This document shows positions 43,156 to 52,510 of a stretch of 64,000 nt of DNA, piece by piece. The notes under the pieces are model-generated. The model worked only from the letters and a program-made list of their open reading frames with translations, made no database searches and was not told the origin of the DNA. The first letter of the stretch is position 1; the number at the start of each line of letters is the position of its first letter. The DNA is taken from the NCBI GenBank assembly GCA_964355945.1, contig CAYHGE010000009.1, forward strand, positions 1 to 64,000, in the 5' to 3' direction. Source of the DNA: CAIVAT01 sp964355945. GTDB lineage: Bacteria > Bacteroidota > Bacteroidia > Bacteroidales > FEN-979. Position numbers and translations under genes: made by a program.

Positions 43156-43764
43156 ATGGACGATATAAAAGATTCTTTTCTTTCGATAGCAGGCGAATCC
43201 CATGGGGTTTACAGGGATAAAGCAAGTAAATTTTTAGCTGTTGCGATACCCGTAGTTTCTGAGGAAGAGGTAAAGTTCAACCTTGAGCGGTTGAAAAAGT
43301 CTTACTACGACGCCAATCATCATTGCTATGCCTATCGCCTTGGGTTCGAAAATCAGCTCTATCGCAGCAATGACGATGGCGAACCTTCGGGTTCGGCAGG
43401 AAAACCAATATACGGTCAGATTTTATCAGTCGGGCTTTCTGACATACTGGTAGTAGTCACGAGGTATTTTGGCGGGACCAAACTTGGGATACCCGGGCTC
43501 ATCCATGCCTATCGCACAGCCGCCAGGGAGGCACTGGATCAGGCGGTAATTATTGAAAAAATCATCATGGTTCAATTTTGTGTTATATTTGAATATCCAA
43601 TGATGAATGAAATCATGAGGATTTTAAAAGAAGAGGGTGCTAAAATTGTTCATCAGAATGCTTCCGGTAAATGTGAAATCGATTTTCAGATTCGGAAAAG
43701 TCAGGCGACCAAAATTGAGAATAGAATGAACAGGTTGAAGGACATTGTTTTAAGAGTCAAATAG
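43156..43764 (+). CDS. YigZ/IMPACT family protein
   Basis: The 202 residues start MDDIKDSFLSIAGESHGVYRD and carry the UPF0029 N-terminal domain (GEPSGSAGKPIYGQIL, VTRYFGGTKLGIPGL) and a DUF1949 C-terminal ferredoxin-like domain. Eukaryotic relatives (IMPACT) regulate translation through GCN2; bacterial function is unknown. The start at 43156 is preferred over 43108 because the latter would overlap the prmC start and adds an unconserved extension. Confidence 0.88.
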   Translation: MDDIKDSFLSIAGESHGVYRDKASKFLAVAIPVVSEEEVKFNLERLKKSYYDANHHCYAYRLGFENQLYRSNDDGEPSGSAGKPIYGQILSVGLSDILVVVTRYFGGTKLGIPGLIHAYRTAAREALDQAVIIEKIIMVQFCVIFEYPMMNEIMRILKEEGAKIVHQNASGKCEIDFQIRKSQATKIENRMNRLKDIVLRVK

Positions 43765-44159
43765 CGGATAGCTTAATATTTATTTGAAAATTATCACAAA
43801 AAAAAAGTTGTCAAACTATTGATTTTCCTAACTAATTGAAAGATAGGCTGCAGGTTATTTATAACCATTCCACATAGAAATTTTTGTCTCAATACAATAT
43901 AAATTCAATACATTGAATGGATGCAAAATAGCCTCAATTACGTTCATTTATACATGAACTGGCATGACATTTTTGAAAACTTTTTTTTAATTAATCAAGT
44001 GTAATTTATTTTTTTTATCCACTTTTTTTTCCAAAATTTGTTAATTAAATCAGCCAGCTATACAGAGGAAGTTTTTTGCCTGAGGGCAATTTCCAACACC
44101 TTGACAAATATAACGATACAACAAAGTAAGGCATTTAATCATTGATGGTAATTTAATTA
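43765..44159. other. 395-base AT-rich intergenic region before dnaA
   Basis: No gene is visible. The region holds long A/T runs, a palindrome GGTTATttATAACC (43853-43866) and one near-match to a DnaA box, TTATCCACT (44015-44023; one mismatch from TTATCCACA). A replication origin can lie beside dnaA, but a single imperfect box is not enough to call oriC. It may also carry the dnaA promoter and autoregulatory site; I see no exact TAnnTTTG on the plus strand near the start. Confidence 0.35.
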
Positions 44160-45596
44160 ATGGAAAAGAACGCAGTTGAAGTTTGGGAAAATTGCCTAAA
44201 AGTAATTAAAGACAATATAAATTATCAAAATTTCAAAACCTGGTTTCTTCCGATCAATGCTGTGAAGATGCAGGATCATGTTTTAACGATTCAGGTTCCA
44301 AGTCAGTTTTTTTACGAATGGCTTGAGGAGCATTATATTGGTTTGCTTAAAAAGACCATCCGCAAAGAGTTGGGAACAGAAGGACGTTTAGAATACAGCA
44401 TCATCGTTGACAATTCTGATGCAGCACCTGGGCCAATCACGATCAAAGTACCGACAGGTGACAGTAAAGTACCATTAAACCAGCCTGTGCCTATGCCTAT
44501 AGATGTAAACAGAGGTACCACAAAGGAAATTCCTAATCCTTTCATCATTCCGGGACTGAAAAAAATCAAGATACACTCTCAGTTGATTGATAGTTACTCC
44601 TTTGATAATTTCATAGAAGGCGATTGTAACCGGCTGGCAAGATCAGCAGGTTTTGCCATTGCGGGCAATCCCGGGAAAACTGCGTTTAACCCACTCCTTA
44701 TATATAGTGTAACCGGATTGGGAAAAACCCATCTTTCGCATGCTATCGGACTACAGGTAAAAAATAATTTTCCTGAGAAGACTGTGCTTTATGTTACCAC
44801 CGATCAATTTACAAATCAGTTCATCGATTCTGTCAGAAATAACAATCAAAATGATTTCATTCATTTCTATCAGATGATTGATGTTCTGATCCTTGATGAT
44901 ATTCACAACCTGGCTGGCAAAGAAAAAACCCAGGATGTGTTTTTTCACATTTTCAATCACCTTCATCAAAAGAGTAACCAGATCATCCTGACTTCTGACA
45001 AACCGCCGGTAGAGATGAAAGGCATCGAACCTCGTCTTTTGTCAAGATTCAAATGGGGCTTATCTGCTGATCTTCAGATTCCCGACCTTGAAACAAGGAT
45101 TGCAATCCTTCATAAAAAGCTTTATAACGACGGAATTCAAATCTCCCCTGAAGTCATTGAATATATTGCCTATAATATAAACACAAACATCCGGGAACTT
45201 GAAGGTGCCCTGATTTCCTTACTTGCGCAATCTTCGTTAAATAAAAAAACAATCACCCTGGAGCTTGCCAAGCAGATGATTGACAAGTTCGTTAAAAACA
45301 CCTCCCGAGAAGTTTCAATAGATTACATACAAAAAGTTGTTTGCGAATTTTTCAACATCCCGATAGAGATGATCTACTCTAAAACCAGGAAACGGGAAAT
45401 CGTACAGGCGCGCCAGCTCTCGATGTATTTTTCAAAAAAGCACACCAAATCATCCCTTGCGAGCATTGGACTCCATTGCGGAAACAAAGACCATGCAACA
45501 GTTCTGCATGCCTGCCGTACCGTGAACAACCTCGTTGAAACTGACAAACAGTTCAGACAATTTGTGGAAGAACTTGACAAGCGAATTAAACTGTAA
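44160..45596 (+). CDS. dnaA: Chromosomal replication initiator protein DnaA
   Basis: DnaA opens oriC and loads the helicase. The 478 residues have domain I (1-85), a short linker, the AAA+ domain (about 145-360) with VTGLGKTH (184-191) and Walker B VLILDDIHNL (242-251), and domain IV with the DnaA signature CGNKDHATVLHACRTV near the C-terminus. The Walker A loop reads SVTGLGKT, so the usual first Gly is Ser. dnaN is not adjacent; instead an LMW phosphatase follows after 12 bases, an order common in Bacteroidota. Confidence 0.96.
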   Translation: MEKNAVEVWENCLKVIKDNINYQNFKTWFLPINAVKMQDHVLTIQVPSQFFYEWLEEHYIGLLKKTIRKELGTEGRLEYSIIVDNSDAAPGPITIKVPTGDSKVPLNQPVPMPIDVNRGTTKEIPNPFIIPGLKKIKIHSQLIDSYSFDNFIEGDCNRLARSAGFAIAGNPGKTAFNPLLIYSVTGLGKTHLSHAIGLQVKNNFPEKTVLYVTTDQFTNQFIDSVRNNNQNDFIHFYQMIDVLILDDIHNLAGKEKTQDVFFHIFNHLHQKSNQIILTSDKPPVEMKGIEPRLLSRFKWGLSADLQIPDLETRIAILHKKLYNDGIQISPEVIEYIAYNINTNIRELEGALISLLAQSSLNKKTITLELAKQMIDKFVKNTSREVSIDYIQKVVCEFFNIPIEMIYSKTRKREIVQARQLSMYFSKKHTKSSLASIGLHCGNKDHATVLHACRTVNNLVETDKQFRQFVEELDKRIKL

Positions 45597-45608
45597 GGGA
45601 ATAAGCCA

Positions 45609-46088
45609 TTGATAAAAATACTTTTTGTTTGTACCGGCAATATATGCCGGTCGCCAATGGCTGAAGGCATTCTCCGCGAAAAATTACGGAAAATCAAAAT
45701 TCCTGCAGAGGTCGACTCCTGCGGGTTCGAGTCATTCCATGTGGGCGATCCTCCCGATGCGAGAGCTCAGGAAGTTGCCCGAATCAGGGGAATTGATTTA
45801 TCCGGGCATCGGGCAAGATTATTTACAGCTAGCGATTTCGATAAGTTTGACTACATTTATGCGATGGATTCCTCCCATTTCACAAATATCATGAAACTTG
45901 CAAGGAACAGTGAAGACAAAGCGAAGGTTGATTATATGCTGAACCTGCTGTATCCGGGGCAAAATCTTGGCGTGCGTGATCCATGGTATCATCAACTTAA
46001 GGCTTTCGAACAGGTCTATTTACAATTGGACGAAGCTTGCGACAGGTTTGTTGACCAAATCATCTCCAAGGCAAATCGGAAACAATGA
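45609..46088 (+). CDS. Low-molecular-weight protein tyrosine phosphatase
   Basis: The 159 residues have the CX5R loop VCTGNICRSPMAEG (Cys8, Arg14) and the general acid Asp124 in RDPWYHQ. The start codon is TTG at 45609, 12 bases after dnaA. The stop overlaps the next gene (ATGA). Its partner could be a tyrosine kinase controlling polysaccharide export, but none is near. Confidence 0.93.
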   Translation: MIKILFVCTGNICRSPMAEGILREKLRKIKIPAEVDSCGFESFHVGDPPDARAQEVARIRGIDLSGHRARLFTASDFDKFDYIYAMDSSHFTNIMKLARNSEDKAKVDYMLNLLYPGQNLGVRDPWYHQLKAFEQVYLQLDEACDRFVDQIISKANRKQ

Positions 46089-47050
46089 TTACCAATAAAG
46101 GGATTCAGCCATCAACGATTCTCGATGCTGCAAGGCGGATTTCTCCTCATATTCACCGGACTCCGGTTCTTACCTCAACAACCATCAATTCATTTTTCAA
46201 TACACAACTTTTTTTCAAGTGTGAGAATTTTCAAAAAGTCGGCGCTTTCAAAGCACGTGGTGCAACCAATGCAGTTTTATCACTTGACCAGGTTCAACGA
46301 TCATGCGGTGTTGCCACACATTCATCAGGCAACCATGCTCAGGCGCTTTCCTGGGCAGCTTCACAGGTGAATTCAAAAGCGTACATCGTCATGCCGGAAA
46401 ACTCTTCAAAGGTCAAAGTAGCGGCAGTAAAAGATTATGGTGGCATCATACGCTTTTGTGCACCCACGCTTGAGGCCAGGGAATCCACCCTGCGGGAGAT
46501 TCTTGATCAAACCGGTTCAGCAGAGATCCACCCTTATAACAATGAACAGGTTATTGCAGGGCAGGCTACTGCTGCCCTGGAACTAATTGATGAAGTTAAA
46601 GACCTCGACATGATCCTCGCTCCTGTCGGCGGCGGCGGGTTGCTAAGCGGGACTTCTCTGGCAGTCCACTATTTTCTTCCGCAGGCCAAAGTGATCGGAG
46701 CAGAACCCGATCAGGCCAATGATGCTTACCTGTCCTTTACAAACAAGACATTTATTCCTTCACTTAACCCGCAAACAATTGCTGACGGCCTTCTGACATC
46801 CCTTGGCTCTATCACCTACCCTATTATTCTAACCCATGTTCATAAAATAGTTACGGTAAGCGAGGAGAGTATTGTCAAATCAATGCGGTATTTATGGGAA
46901 CGGATGAAAATCATCGTGGAACCTTCGTCTGCAGTCCCGTTTGCAGCAATCATGGAGTCGAAAGTTGATATTGCCGGGAAACGAGTTGGAATTATCGTTT
47001 CGGGAGGAAACGTTGATCTGGAAAATTTACCCTGGATGAAAAATGGCTAA
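46085..47050 (+). CDS. PLP-dependent threonine dehydratase / serine racemase-like enzyme
   Basis: A fold type II PLP enzyme of 321 residues: Schiff-base Lys56 in GAFKARGA, SSGNHAQALSWAA, and phosphate-binding GGGGLLSG. It lacks the C-terminal ACT domain of biosynthetic IlvA and has GAEPDQANDAY matching the metal site of serine racemases. So it may deaminate threonine or serine, or racemise serine. It overlaps the phosphatase by four bases and the next gene by eight, a tight operon from dnaA onward. Confidence 0.88.
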   Translation: MITNKGIQPSTILDAARRISPHIHRTPVLTSTTINSFFNTQLFFKCENFQKVGAFKARGATNAVLSLDQVQRSCGVATHSSGNHAQALSWAASQVNSKAYIVMPENSSKVKVAAVKDYGGIIRFCAPTLEARESTLREILDQTGSAEIHPYNNEQVIAGQATAALELIDEVKDLDMILAPVGGGGLLSGTSLAVHYFLPQAKVIGAEPDQANDAYLSFTNKTFIPSLNPQTIADGLLTSLGSITYPIILTHVHKIVTVSEESIVKSMRYLWERMKIIVEPSSAVPFAAIMESKVDIAGKRVGIIVSGGNVDLENLPWMKNG

Positions 47051-47750
47051 AGGAAACCTATACCTCATACCCGCCCTGCTTGCAGATGGCAGCGTTGAGT
47101 CAGTACTTCCGGAAGGGACACTGGCGATTATCAGGCAATTGAATTATTTCATTGTAGAGGAGATTCGCACTGCTCGGCGGTTCCTAATCAAAGCAGGAAT
47201 CCAAAAGCCTATAGACAGCCTGGATTTTCTGATATTTAATGAGCATTCCAAAGATCAGGATCTCAGTGAGTATGTTGTTGCAGCTTTAAATGGCCATGAT
47301 ATCGGGCTTTTGTCAGAAGCAGGGGTTCCGTGTGTGGCTGATCCCGGTTCGCTGATTGTCAGGCAAGCCCATGAGTCGGGTATCCGTGTCATACCGCTCA
47401 CAGGCCCATCTTCCATACTGCTGGCATTGATGGCCTCAGGATTTAGCGGGCAGAACTTTGCTTTTGTCGGATATCTTCCGGCGGATAAAATGGTCAGGGT
47501 AAAGAAAATCAAGGAACTTGAGAGGCTGATGTATGAAAAGGATCAGACCCAGGTATTTATTGAAACTCCTTACCGTAACATACAGGTCTTCGATTCCCTC
47601 ATCAATGTTTGTAAACCTGATACAAGGCTGTGCCTTGCAACAGATATCTCCGGTGTGAATGAAGTGATTAAGTCGATGTCCATCGCTGAATGGACCGGCA
47701 AAAAGCCCGATATCCACAAGAAACCTACCATATTTCTATTATATCATTAA
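47043..47750 (+). CDS. SAM-dependent methyltransferase, RsmI-like tetrapyrrole methylase fold
   Basis: The 235 residues begin MAKGNLYLIPALLADGSVES and carry GLLSEAGVPCVADPGSLIV and PLTGPSSILLALMASGF, signatures of RsmI, the 2'-O-methyltransferase of 16S rRNA C1402. This is a shorter Bacteroidota relative found beside dnaA and LMW phosphatase genes; another RsmI may exist elsewhere. Overlap with the previous gene indicates co-translation. Confidence 0.88.
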   Translation: MAKGNLYLIPALLADGSVESVLPEGTLAIIRQLNYFIVEEIRTARRFLIKAGIQKPIDSLDFLIFNEHSKDQDLSEYVVAALNGHDIGLLSEAGVPCVADPGSLIVRQAHESGIRVIPLTGPSSILLALMASGFSGQNFAFVGYLPADKMVRVKKIKELERLMYEKDQTQVFIETPYRNIQVFDSLINVCKPDTRLCLATDISGVNEVIKSMSIAEWTGKKPDIHKKPTIFLLYH

Positions 47751-47840
47751 CAGATTCGAATAAGGTTGGATGCAAATTTGTAACAACATTAATAAAATAG
47801 CGTCTCAAACTTATTGATTTTTCACCTTAGATATCAGACT

Positions 47841-48737
47841 TTGGAAACCGTACTCTCCATCAACAGTATTTCAAAACGATATGGAAAGATCCAGGCAGTT
47901 AGCAATCTTTCTCTTGAAGTTAAACGAGGACAGGTATTTGGAATCCTGGGCCCGAATGGAAGTGGCAAGACCACCACACTCAGTGTGATCCTTGATCTGA
48001 TTAAATCCAACAGCGGAACTTATCAGTGGTTTGGAACCTCTCCATCAAAGGAAAGCCGCAAAAGAATCGGGAGTGTGATTGAAAGTCCGAATTTTTTCCC
48101 ATATCTGAGTCCCGTAATTAACCTGAAAATTGTAGCTGACATCAAAGATATTGGTTATGAGGATATTGACAGGGTGCTCAAACTTACAGGACTTTATGAG
48201 CGAAGAAAAACGCGGTTTAAGACATTTTCATTCGGGATGAAGCAGCGGCTTGCGGTGGCATCCGCACTGATTGGTAATCCGGATGTGCTGATACTTGATG
48301 AACCGACCAATGGGCTTGACCCGCAGGGAATAGCACACATCCGTGAACTGATCCTGCTGGTGGCAAGTCAGGGCACTACCATCATCATCGCTTCTCATTT
48401 GCTGGATGAGATTCAAAAAATATGCAGCCATGTTGCAGTTCTAAGCAAAGGCGTTAAACTATTTGACGGCAAAGTGAGTGAAGTCCTTGCAATATCTGAT
48501 TCTTATGAACTATCAGCTAAAAATAATGAGCTACTCAACAGGCTAATCAAGACGCATCCTGAATTTCAGTCCCTGGTTCAGCTACCGGACAAAATCCAGG
48601 TTTACTTTAAAGGTCAGATTGATCCTGAAGAATTGAACCAATTTTTCTTGTCTGGTGGTGTTATACTGACCCATCTGGCAGAACGCAGGCGCAGCCTTGA
48701 ACAACACTTTCTCGAATTATTAGACAACAACAAATGA
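47841..48737 (+). CDS. ABC transporter ATP-binding protein
   Basis: The 298 residues start from TTG 47841 (ETVLSINSISKRYGKIQAVS), which matches homologues better than the in-frame TTG at 47814. The ATPase has Walker A GPNGSGKTT, signature FSFGMKQRLAV, and Walker B VLILDEPTNGLD with an H-loop. The C-terminal 80 residues are the accessory domain of the CcmA/NatA exporter-type family. It overlaps its permease (ATGA), so the two form an exporter; substrate unknown. Confidence 0.9.
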   Translation: METVLSINSISKRYGKIQAVSNLSLEVKRGQVFGILGPNGSGKTTTLSVILDLIKSNSGTYQWFGTSPSKESRKRIGSVIESPNFFPYLSPVINLKIVADIKDIGYEDIDRVLKLTGLYERRKTRFKTFSFGMKQRLAVASALIGNPDVLILDEPTNGLDPQGIAHIRELILLVASQGTTIIIASHLLDEIQKICSHVAVLSKGVKLFDGKVSEVLAISDSYELSAKNNELLNRLIKTHPEFQSLVQLPDKIQVYFKGQIDPEELNQFFLSGGVILTHLAERRRSLEQHFLELLDNNK

Positions 48738-49564
48738 TCAAACTCCTGAAAATTGAATTCAAGAAAATTCTCACCTACAGGATTTTCTGGATACTCACCG
48801 GCCTTTACTTCATCTTCCTTACTCTTGGCCTGTTAATGGCAGAGTTTATGATCAATAAGCAGGTTGATAGTATTAACAGCAGATCGCCGATTCCTTTTCC
48901 GCATATTACGATCTATTTTTTTCCCTGGATCTGGCAGAATATCACCTTTTTTGCAACGATCAGATATGTTTTGATTTTCCCGGCAATTGTAATTATCATC
49001 CTCATCACCAATGAGTTTACGTTTAAAACCATCAGGCAAAATGTAATTAATGGTATGAGTAAAGCAGAATTCCTCTCCTCCAAATTGCTGCTTATCCTCA
49101 TTATTTCATTGATAATGACTGTATTATTAACAGTTGGCACCCTCATACTTGGAATGTCTTACACTTCAGAACTAACCCTGGCGATGATCACCGACAAGGC
49201 TGCATTCATGGTTGGATTTTTCATCACCATGCTGACCCTGCAAATTTATGCCTTGTTTTTCGGATTCATCTTCAGAAATACAGGCCTTGCCATAGCGCTT
49301 TTTACCCTTTATCTGTTTATTGCAGAACCGATCCTCTACTATTTCCTTAAAAGTCCGATTGTTTTCGAAAATAACATTTCGCCCTATCTCCCGCTAAACG
49401 CAGTACTCAGGTTAACTGAATACCCCAGCATCCCGCTTTTAAAAAACCTGATGGGAATAACGCTTCAGGATTCAGTAAGCTGGGTGGCATGCCTGATCCC
49501 ATCAGGATATGCAGCAATAATGATCGGAATTGTTTATTGGGTATTGGTTAAAAGAGACCTGTAA
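48734..49564 (+). CDS. ABC transporter permease (ABC-2 type)
   Basis: The 276 residues have six membrane segments: one near the start (ILTGLYFIFLTLGLLMAEFM), then VLIFPAIVIIILITN, LLLILIISLIMTVLLTV, FMVGFFITMLTLQIYALFF, IALFTLYLFIAEPILYYFL and a final one near the C-terminus. The first extracellular loop carries SINSRSPIPFPHITIYFFPW. It pairs with the upstream ATPase by a four-base overlap. ABC-2 permeases of this type export lipids, polymers or drugs, or contribute to gliding in this phylum; the substrate is not determined. Confidence 0.85.
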   Translation: MIKLLKIEFKKILTYRIFWILTGLYFIFLTLGLLMAEFMINKQVDSINSRSPIPFPHITIYFFPWIWQNITFFATIRYVLIFPAIVIIILITNEFTFKTIRQNVINGMSKAEFLSSKLLLILIISLIMTVLLTVGTLILGMSYTSELTLAMITDKAAFMVGFFITMLTLQIYALFFGFIFRNTGLAIALFTLYLFIAEPILYYFLKSPIVFENNISPYLPLNAVLRLTEYPSIPLLKNLMGITLQDSVSWVACLIPSGYAAIMIGIVYWVLVKRDL

Positions 49565-49581
49565 TTTTGACCTCAACAGGT

Positions 49582-51654
49582 TTAAATTCCTTCACGTTTT
49601 CTGATGATCCATTCTACCGTAAGTAACGTAAGAATCAGGATAAAAACCCAGGGGTTGCCAATCAGGTCAGACATTTTTTTCTGAAAAATTGACACAGACC
49701 GTATATCTTCACGGGCGAGAATTTTATCAGCAAGTTTACTGATATCTGATTGGTTAACCATTTCTCCATCATGAGAATTTGCTATTCGGTATAGCAGGTT
49801 ATGGTCGGCAACAAGGTTGGAACTCTCAATGTTAACCTGGTCAATAAAGAACTTCCCTGACTTCTGAAAAACCTCTGAACCTACCTTCACAGTGGCTTTA
49901 TAGTTATATTCGCCTATTGGGAACAAGCCGGCATTGAGGTAATAGGCGTTTGATGTTTTGTTGAAAATAAACGGGTACGTTTTATTTTCAGCATCTGTGA
50001 AAACCACGTTAACCTCAGGTTCATTTATCAGTTCATATGATGCATTAAAGACCTCTGCATCAATCTCGACCGGCTCATTTTCAGAAATCCTGCTGTTCAT
50101 GTTGATCCTGAAAAAGCTTTTGTCATCTTTGGTACAGAGGTATTGAGCAATTTTATCGATCATCAAATCAAAAGATTCATGATTTGATTGCTGTATAAAA
50201 TCTGAGATTCTCCAACGCCAGATGTTTTCACCATTGATAAAACCAACTTTCTTATCGGCAACCCGGGTAAACATAATCATGGGAGTCCGGGTGGTTACAT
50301 TCCCAATTTTCTGGTAACACAGCACATTTGTCAGCGGACTGAACTGGTAGGTTCCGAAAGGGCACTGTAATGGCGGGAATTCCCTGAATACGGCAAGGTC
50401 ATTTTTATCCATGGAGAATAATAAAAACTCATCATTTACAACAGGTTGTGACTCGGAAAATGAATTTTTAGCGGCATTGATTGTCAGCCCTTGCTTTAAG
50501 TTATTAAGGGTATTGATATCTGTTTGTGATCCAATAATGAACAACAATGAGGCTTTTGACTTGAATAAGGGACCAAAATCAGCAATATTTGTCACCGACG
50601 GCAGTTGGTTAAGGATTACAAGATCATATTTATCATAACTTTTGGGAAGATCATTCGCACGTAATAGTTCAATTTCAAAATGTGATGATCCTTCCAGTCC
50701 TTTTTCAATTGCGGTGACATCCGGATGCGGGGAATCAAAAACAAGTGCAATTTTTTGACGGATGTCGAGCACTTCCACAATAAAACTGGCACTATTGTTT
50801 TCATTGCTTCCTTCACCTTCTATCCGGCTTAGCTGCAAGGAATATTTAACGACTCCCTTTTCCCTGGCTTCCAGCATAAACGTGAGTTTTTGGATGGAAT
50901 GGTCGCTGTTCGCCCTGATTTCTTTTGTTTCAAGAACCTTTGCTCCCTGCATAAGGTCCAGTTTGGCCATGCTCCCGGCACATTTGTTCATTTCCACAAG
51001 CACTTCAACAGGAAATTTATCTCCTTTATAGGCAGTTTTATTGGCAATGACTTTCCGTATAAGGATGTCTTTTTTCAACACAGTATCGCCCAAAGCAATG
51101 GAGTAAACAGGAAACGTAATCTTTCCGGCTGCATAAAAAGGGTCGGTTCCTTCATTATAAATGCCGTCTGATGCGAGGATGAGGGCTGCCGCATTCCGGT
51201 TTGAGAATCGGGTGGAAATCTCGTTAAAGAAAGAGGAAATGTCAGTTTTTACACCGGAATATGATGCATCAAATCCACTGGTAAGCCTATCCCCTATTGA
51301 GTATATCTTAACCTCGCATTTTTTCTGCAAAACTCCGACCAGGGAATCGATAGCTTTTGGAAAGATGTTGCGGGTGTAGCCTGAATCTGCCGTTAAGATC
51401 ATGGATTTTGAGTTATCAATTCCAAGAATAACGATTGGTTTTTCAACGATTTTATCTGTTTGCTTAACCAGGGGACCTAAGAGAAGAAAGGAAATTATGG
51501 AAACTGATAAAAATCGGAAGACCAGCATTACCCGATGAAGTATTTGCTTCAGTCCCTGTTTTAAATCATGGTAATATAGTGTAACGGCATACACCGCTCC
51601 CAGAAGCATGCAGAAGAAAAGGAATCCAATATGGTATTCGGTAACAAGTCCCAA
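49582..51654 (-). CDS. Von Willebrand factor A domain membrane protein
   Basis: The 690 residues begin with two membrane segments (about 8-28 and 42-62), then a VWA domain with the MIDAS motif IDNSKSM (Asp80, Ser82, Ser84), a long beta-rich centre, a glutamine amidotransferase-like segment (about 300-480) and one C-terminal membrane helix before RKREGI. This resembles Bacteroidota Bat-like or DUF4159-neighbour proteins that tether a periplasmic VWA domain. No MoxR ATPase or bat genes are adjacent. Function is unknown. It follows the FabG-like gene by 27 bases on the minus strand. Confidence 0.8.
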   Translation of the reverse strand: MGLVTEYHIGFLFFCMLLGAVYAVTLYYHDLKQGLKQILHRVMLVFRFLSVSIISFLLLGPLVKQTDKIVEKPIVILGIDNSKSMILTADSGYTRNIFPKAIDSLVGVLQKKCEVKIYSIGDRLTSGFDASYSGVKTDISSFFNEISTRFSNRNAAALILASDGIYNEGTDPFYAAGKITFPVYSIALGDTVLKKDILIRKVIANKTAYKGDKFPVEVLVEMNKCAGSMAKLDLMQGAKVLETKEIRANSDHSIQKLTFMLEAREKGVVKYSLQLSRIEGEGSNENNSASFIVEVLDIRQKIALVFDSPHPDVTAIEKGLEGSSHFEIELLRANDLPKSYDKYDLVILNQLPSVTNIADFGPLFKSKASLLFIIGSQTDINTLNNLKQGLTINAAKNSFSESQPVVNDEFLLFSMDKNDLAVFREFPPLQCPFGTYQFSPLTNVLCYQKIGNVTTRTPMIMFTRVADKKVGFINGENIWRWRISDFIQQSNHESFDLMIDKIAQYLCTKDDKSFFRINMNSRISENEPVEIDAEVFNASYELINEPEVNVVFTDAENKTYPFIFNKTSNAYYLNAGLFPIGEYNYKATVKVGSEVFQKSGKFFIDQVNIESSNLVADHNLLYRIANSHDGEMVNQSDISKLADKILAREDIRSVSIFQKKMSDLIGNPWVFILILTLLTVEWIIRKREGI

Positions 51655-51681
51655 AGTTTCCGGATTAATCAGTAATGGAGG

Positions 51682-52428
51682 TTAAGTGTGTAATCCGCCA
51701 CAAACAGGAATTGCCTGACCTGTAACGTACGAGCTGAAATCAGAGGCAAGGAACAGGGCCAGATTTGCTACATCATCCGGGGTTCCGGCACGTTTTAAAG
51801 GGATATCCTGAATCCACTTGTCGCGAAACTCCTGCGGTAACTTGGCAGTCATTTCTGTTTCGATATATCCGGGTGCGATGGCATTGCACCGGATGTTGCG
51901 TGAGCCAAGCTCCTGTGCAATTGATTTTGTAAAGCCAATGATTCCTGCCTTGGAGGCTGCATAATTCGACTGGCCGCTGTTCCCTTCCACGCCAACTACA
52001 GAACTCATGTTAATGATTGATCCAAACCGCTGTTTGATCATCACTTTTTGAATTGCTTTGGTAAGGTTGAAAACGGATTTGAGATTCACATTCATCACCC
52101 TGTCCCAGTCTTGTTCTGACATCCTGAGTAAGAGATTATCCCGCGTGATCCCGGCATTATTTACCAGCACATCAATTGTTGTAAAATCCTCCATAATCCG
52201 GTTAATGAGCTGTTCGCTATCGGTAAATGAACTGGCATCAGAGGCATAACCTTTTGCTTTTATGCCGTAACCGTTAAGTATCTTCTCTAGTTCTGTTGAA
52301 TCGTCGTTATACTGGATATCGGAAAAGGCGATGTTCGCGCCATGTTCGGCAAACTTGATTGCAATTGATTTACCAATTCCACGGTTGGCGCCGGTTATTA
52401 ATACAGTTTTTCCTTCTAATAATTTCAT
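51682..52428 (-). CDS. fabG: 3-oxoacyl-[acyl-carrier-protein] reductase, FabG type
   Basis: A short-chain dehydrogenase of 248 residues: cofactor motif TGANRGIG (12-19), NNAG (90-93), and the catalytic Ser143, Tyr156, Lys160 set in SNYAASKAG. IRCNAIAPGYIETEM and the C-terminal SYVTGQAIPVCGG are standard for FabG, which reduces 3-oxoacyl-ACP. The SDR family is broad, so another ketoacyl or sugar substrate is possible. It lies between the glycogen fusion and the VWA gene. Confidence 0.87.
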   Translation of the reverse strand: MKLLEGKTVLITGANRGIGKSIAIKFAEHGANIAFSDIQYNDDSTELEKILNGYGIKAKGYASDASSFTDSEQLINRIMEDFTTIDVLVNNAGITRDNLLLRMSEQDWDRVMNVNLKSVFNLTKAIQKVMIKQRFGSIINMSSVVGVEGNSGQSNYAASKAGIIGFTKSIAQELGSRNIRCNAIAPGYIETEMTAKLPQEFRDKWIQDIPLKRAGTPDDVANLALFLASDFSSYVTGQAIPVCGGLHT

Positions 52429-52510
52429 AGTTAATAATTAAAATTAAAAAAATAAACACATAGAACCGCGGAGGGTATTGCAAAGGACCGCAGTACTCAA
52501 ATCCTGTCCG

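Noticed and set aside
43765..44159. oriC
   Set aside because: Only one imperfect DnaA box was found. AT-richness alone is weak evidence.
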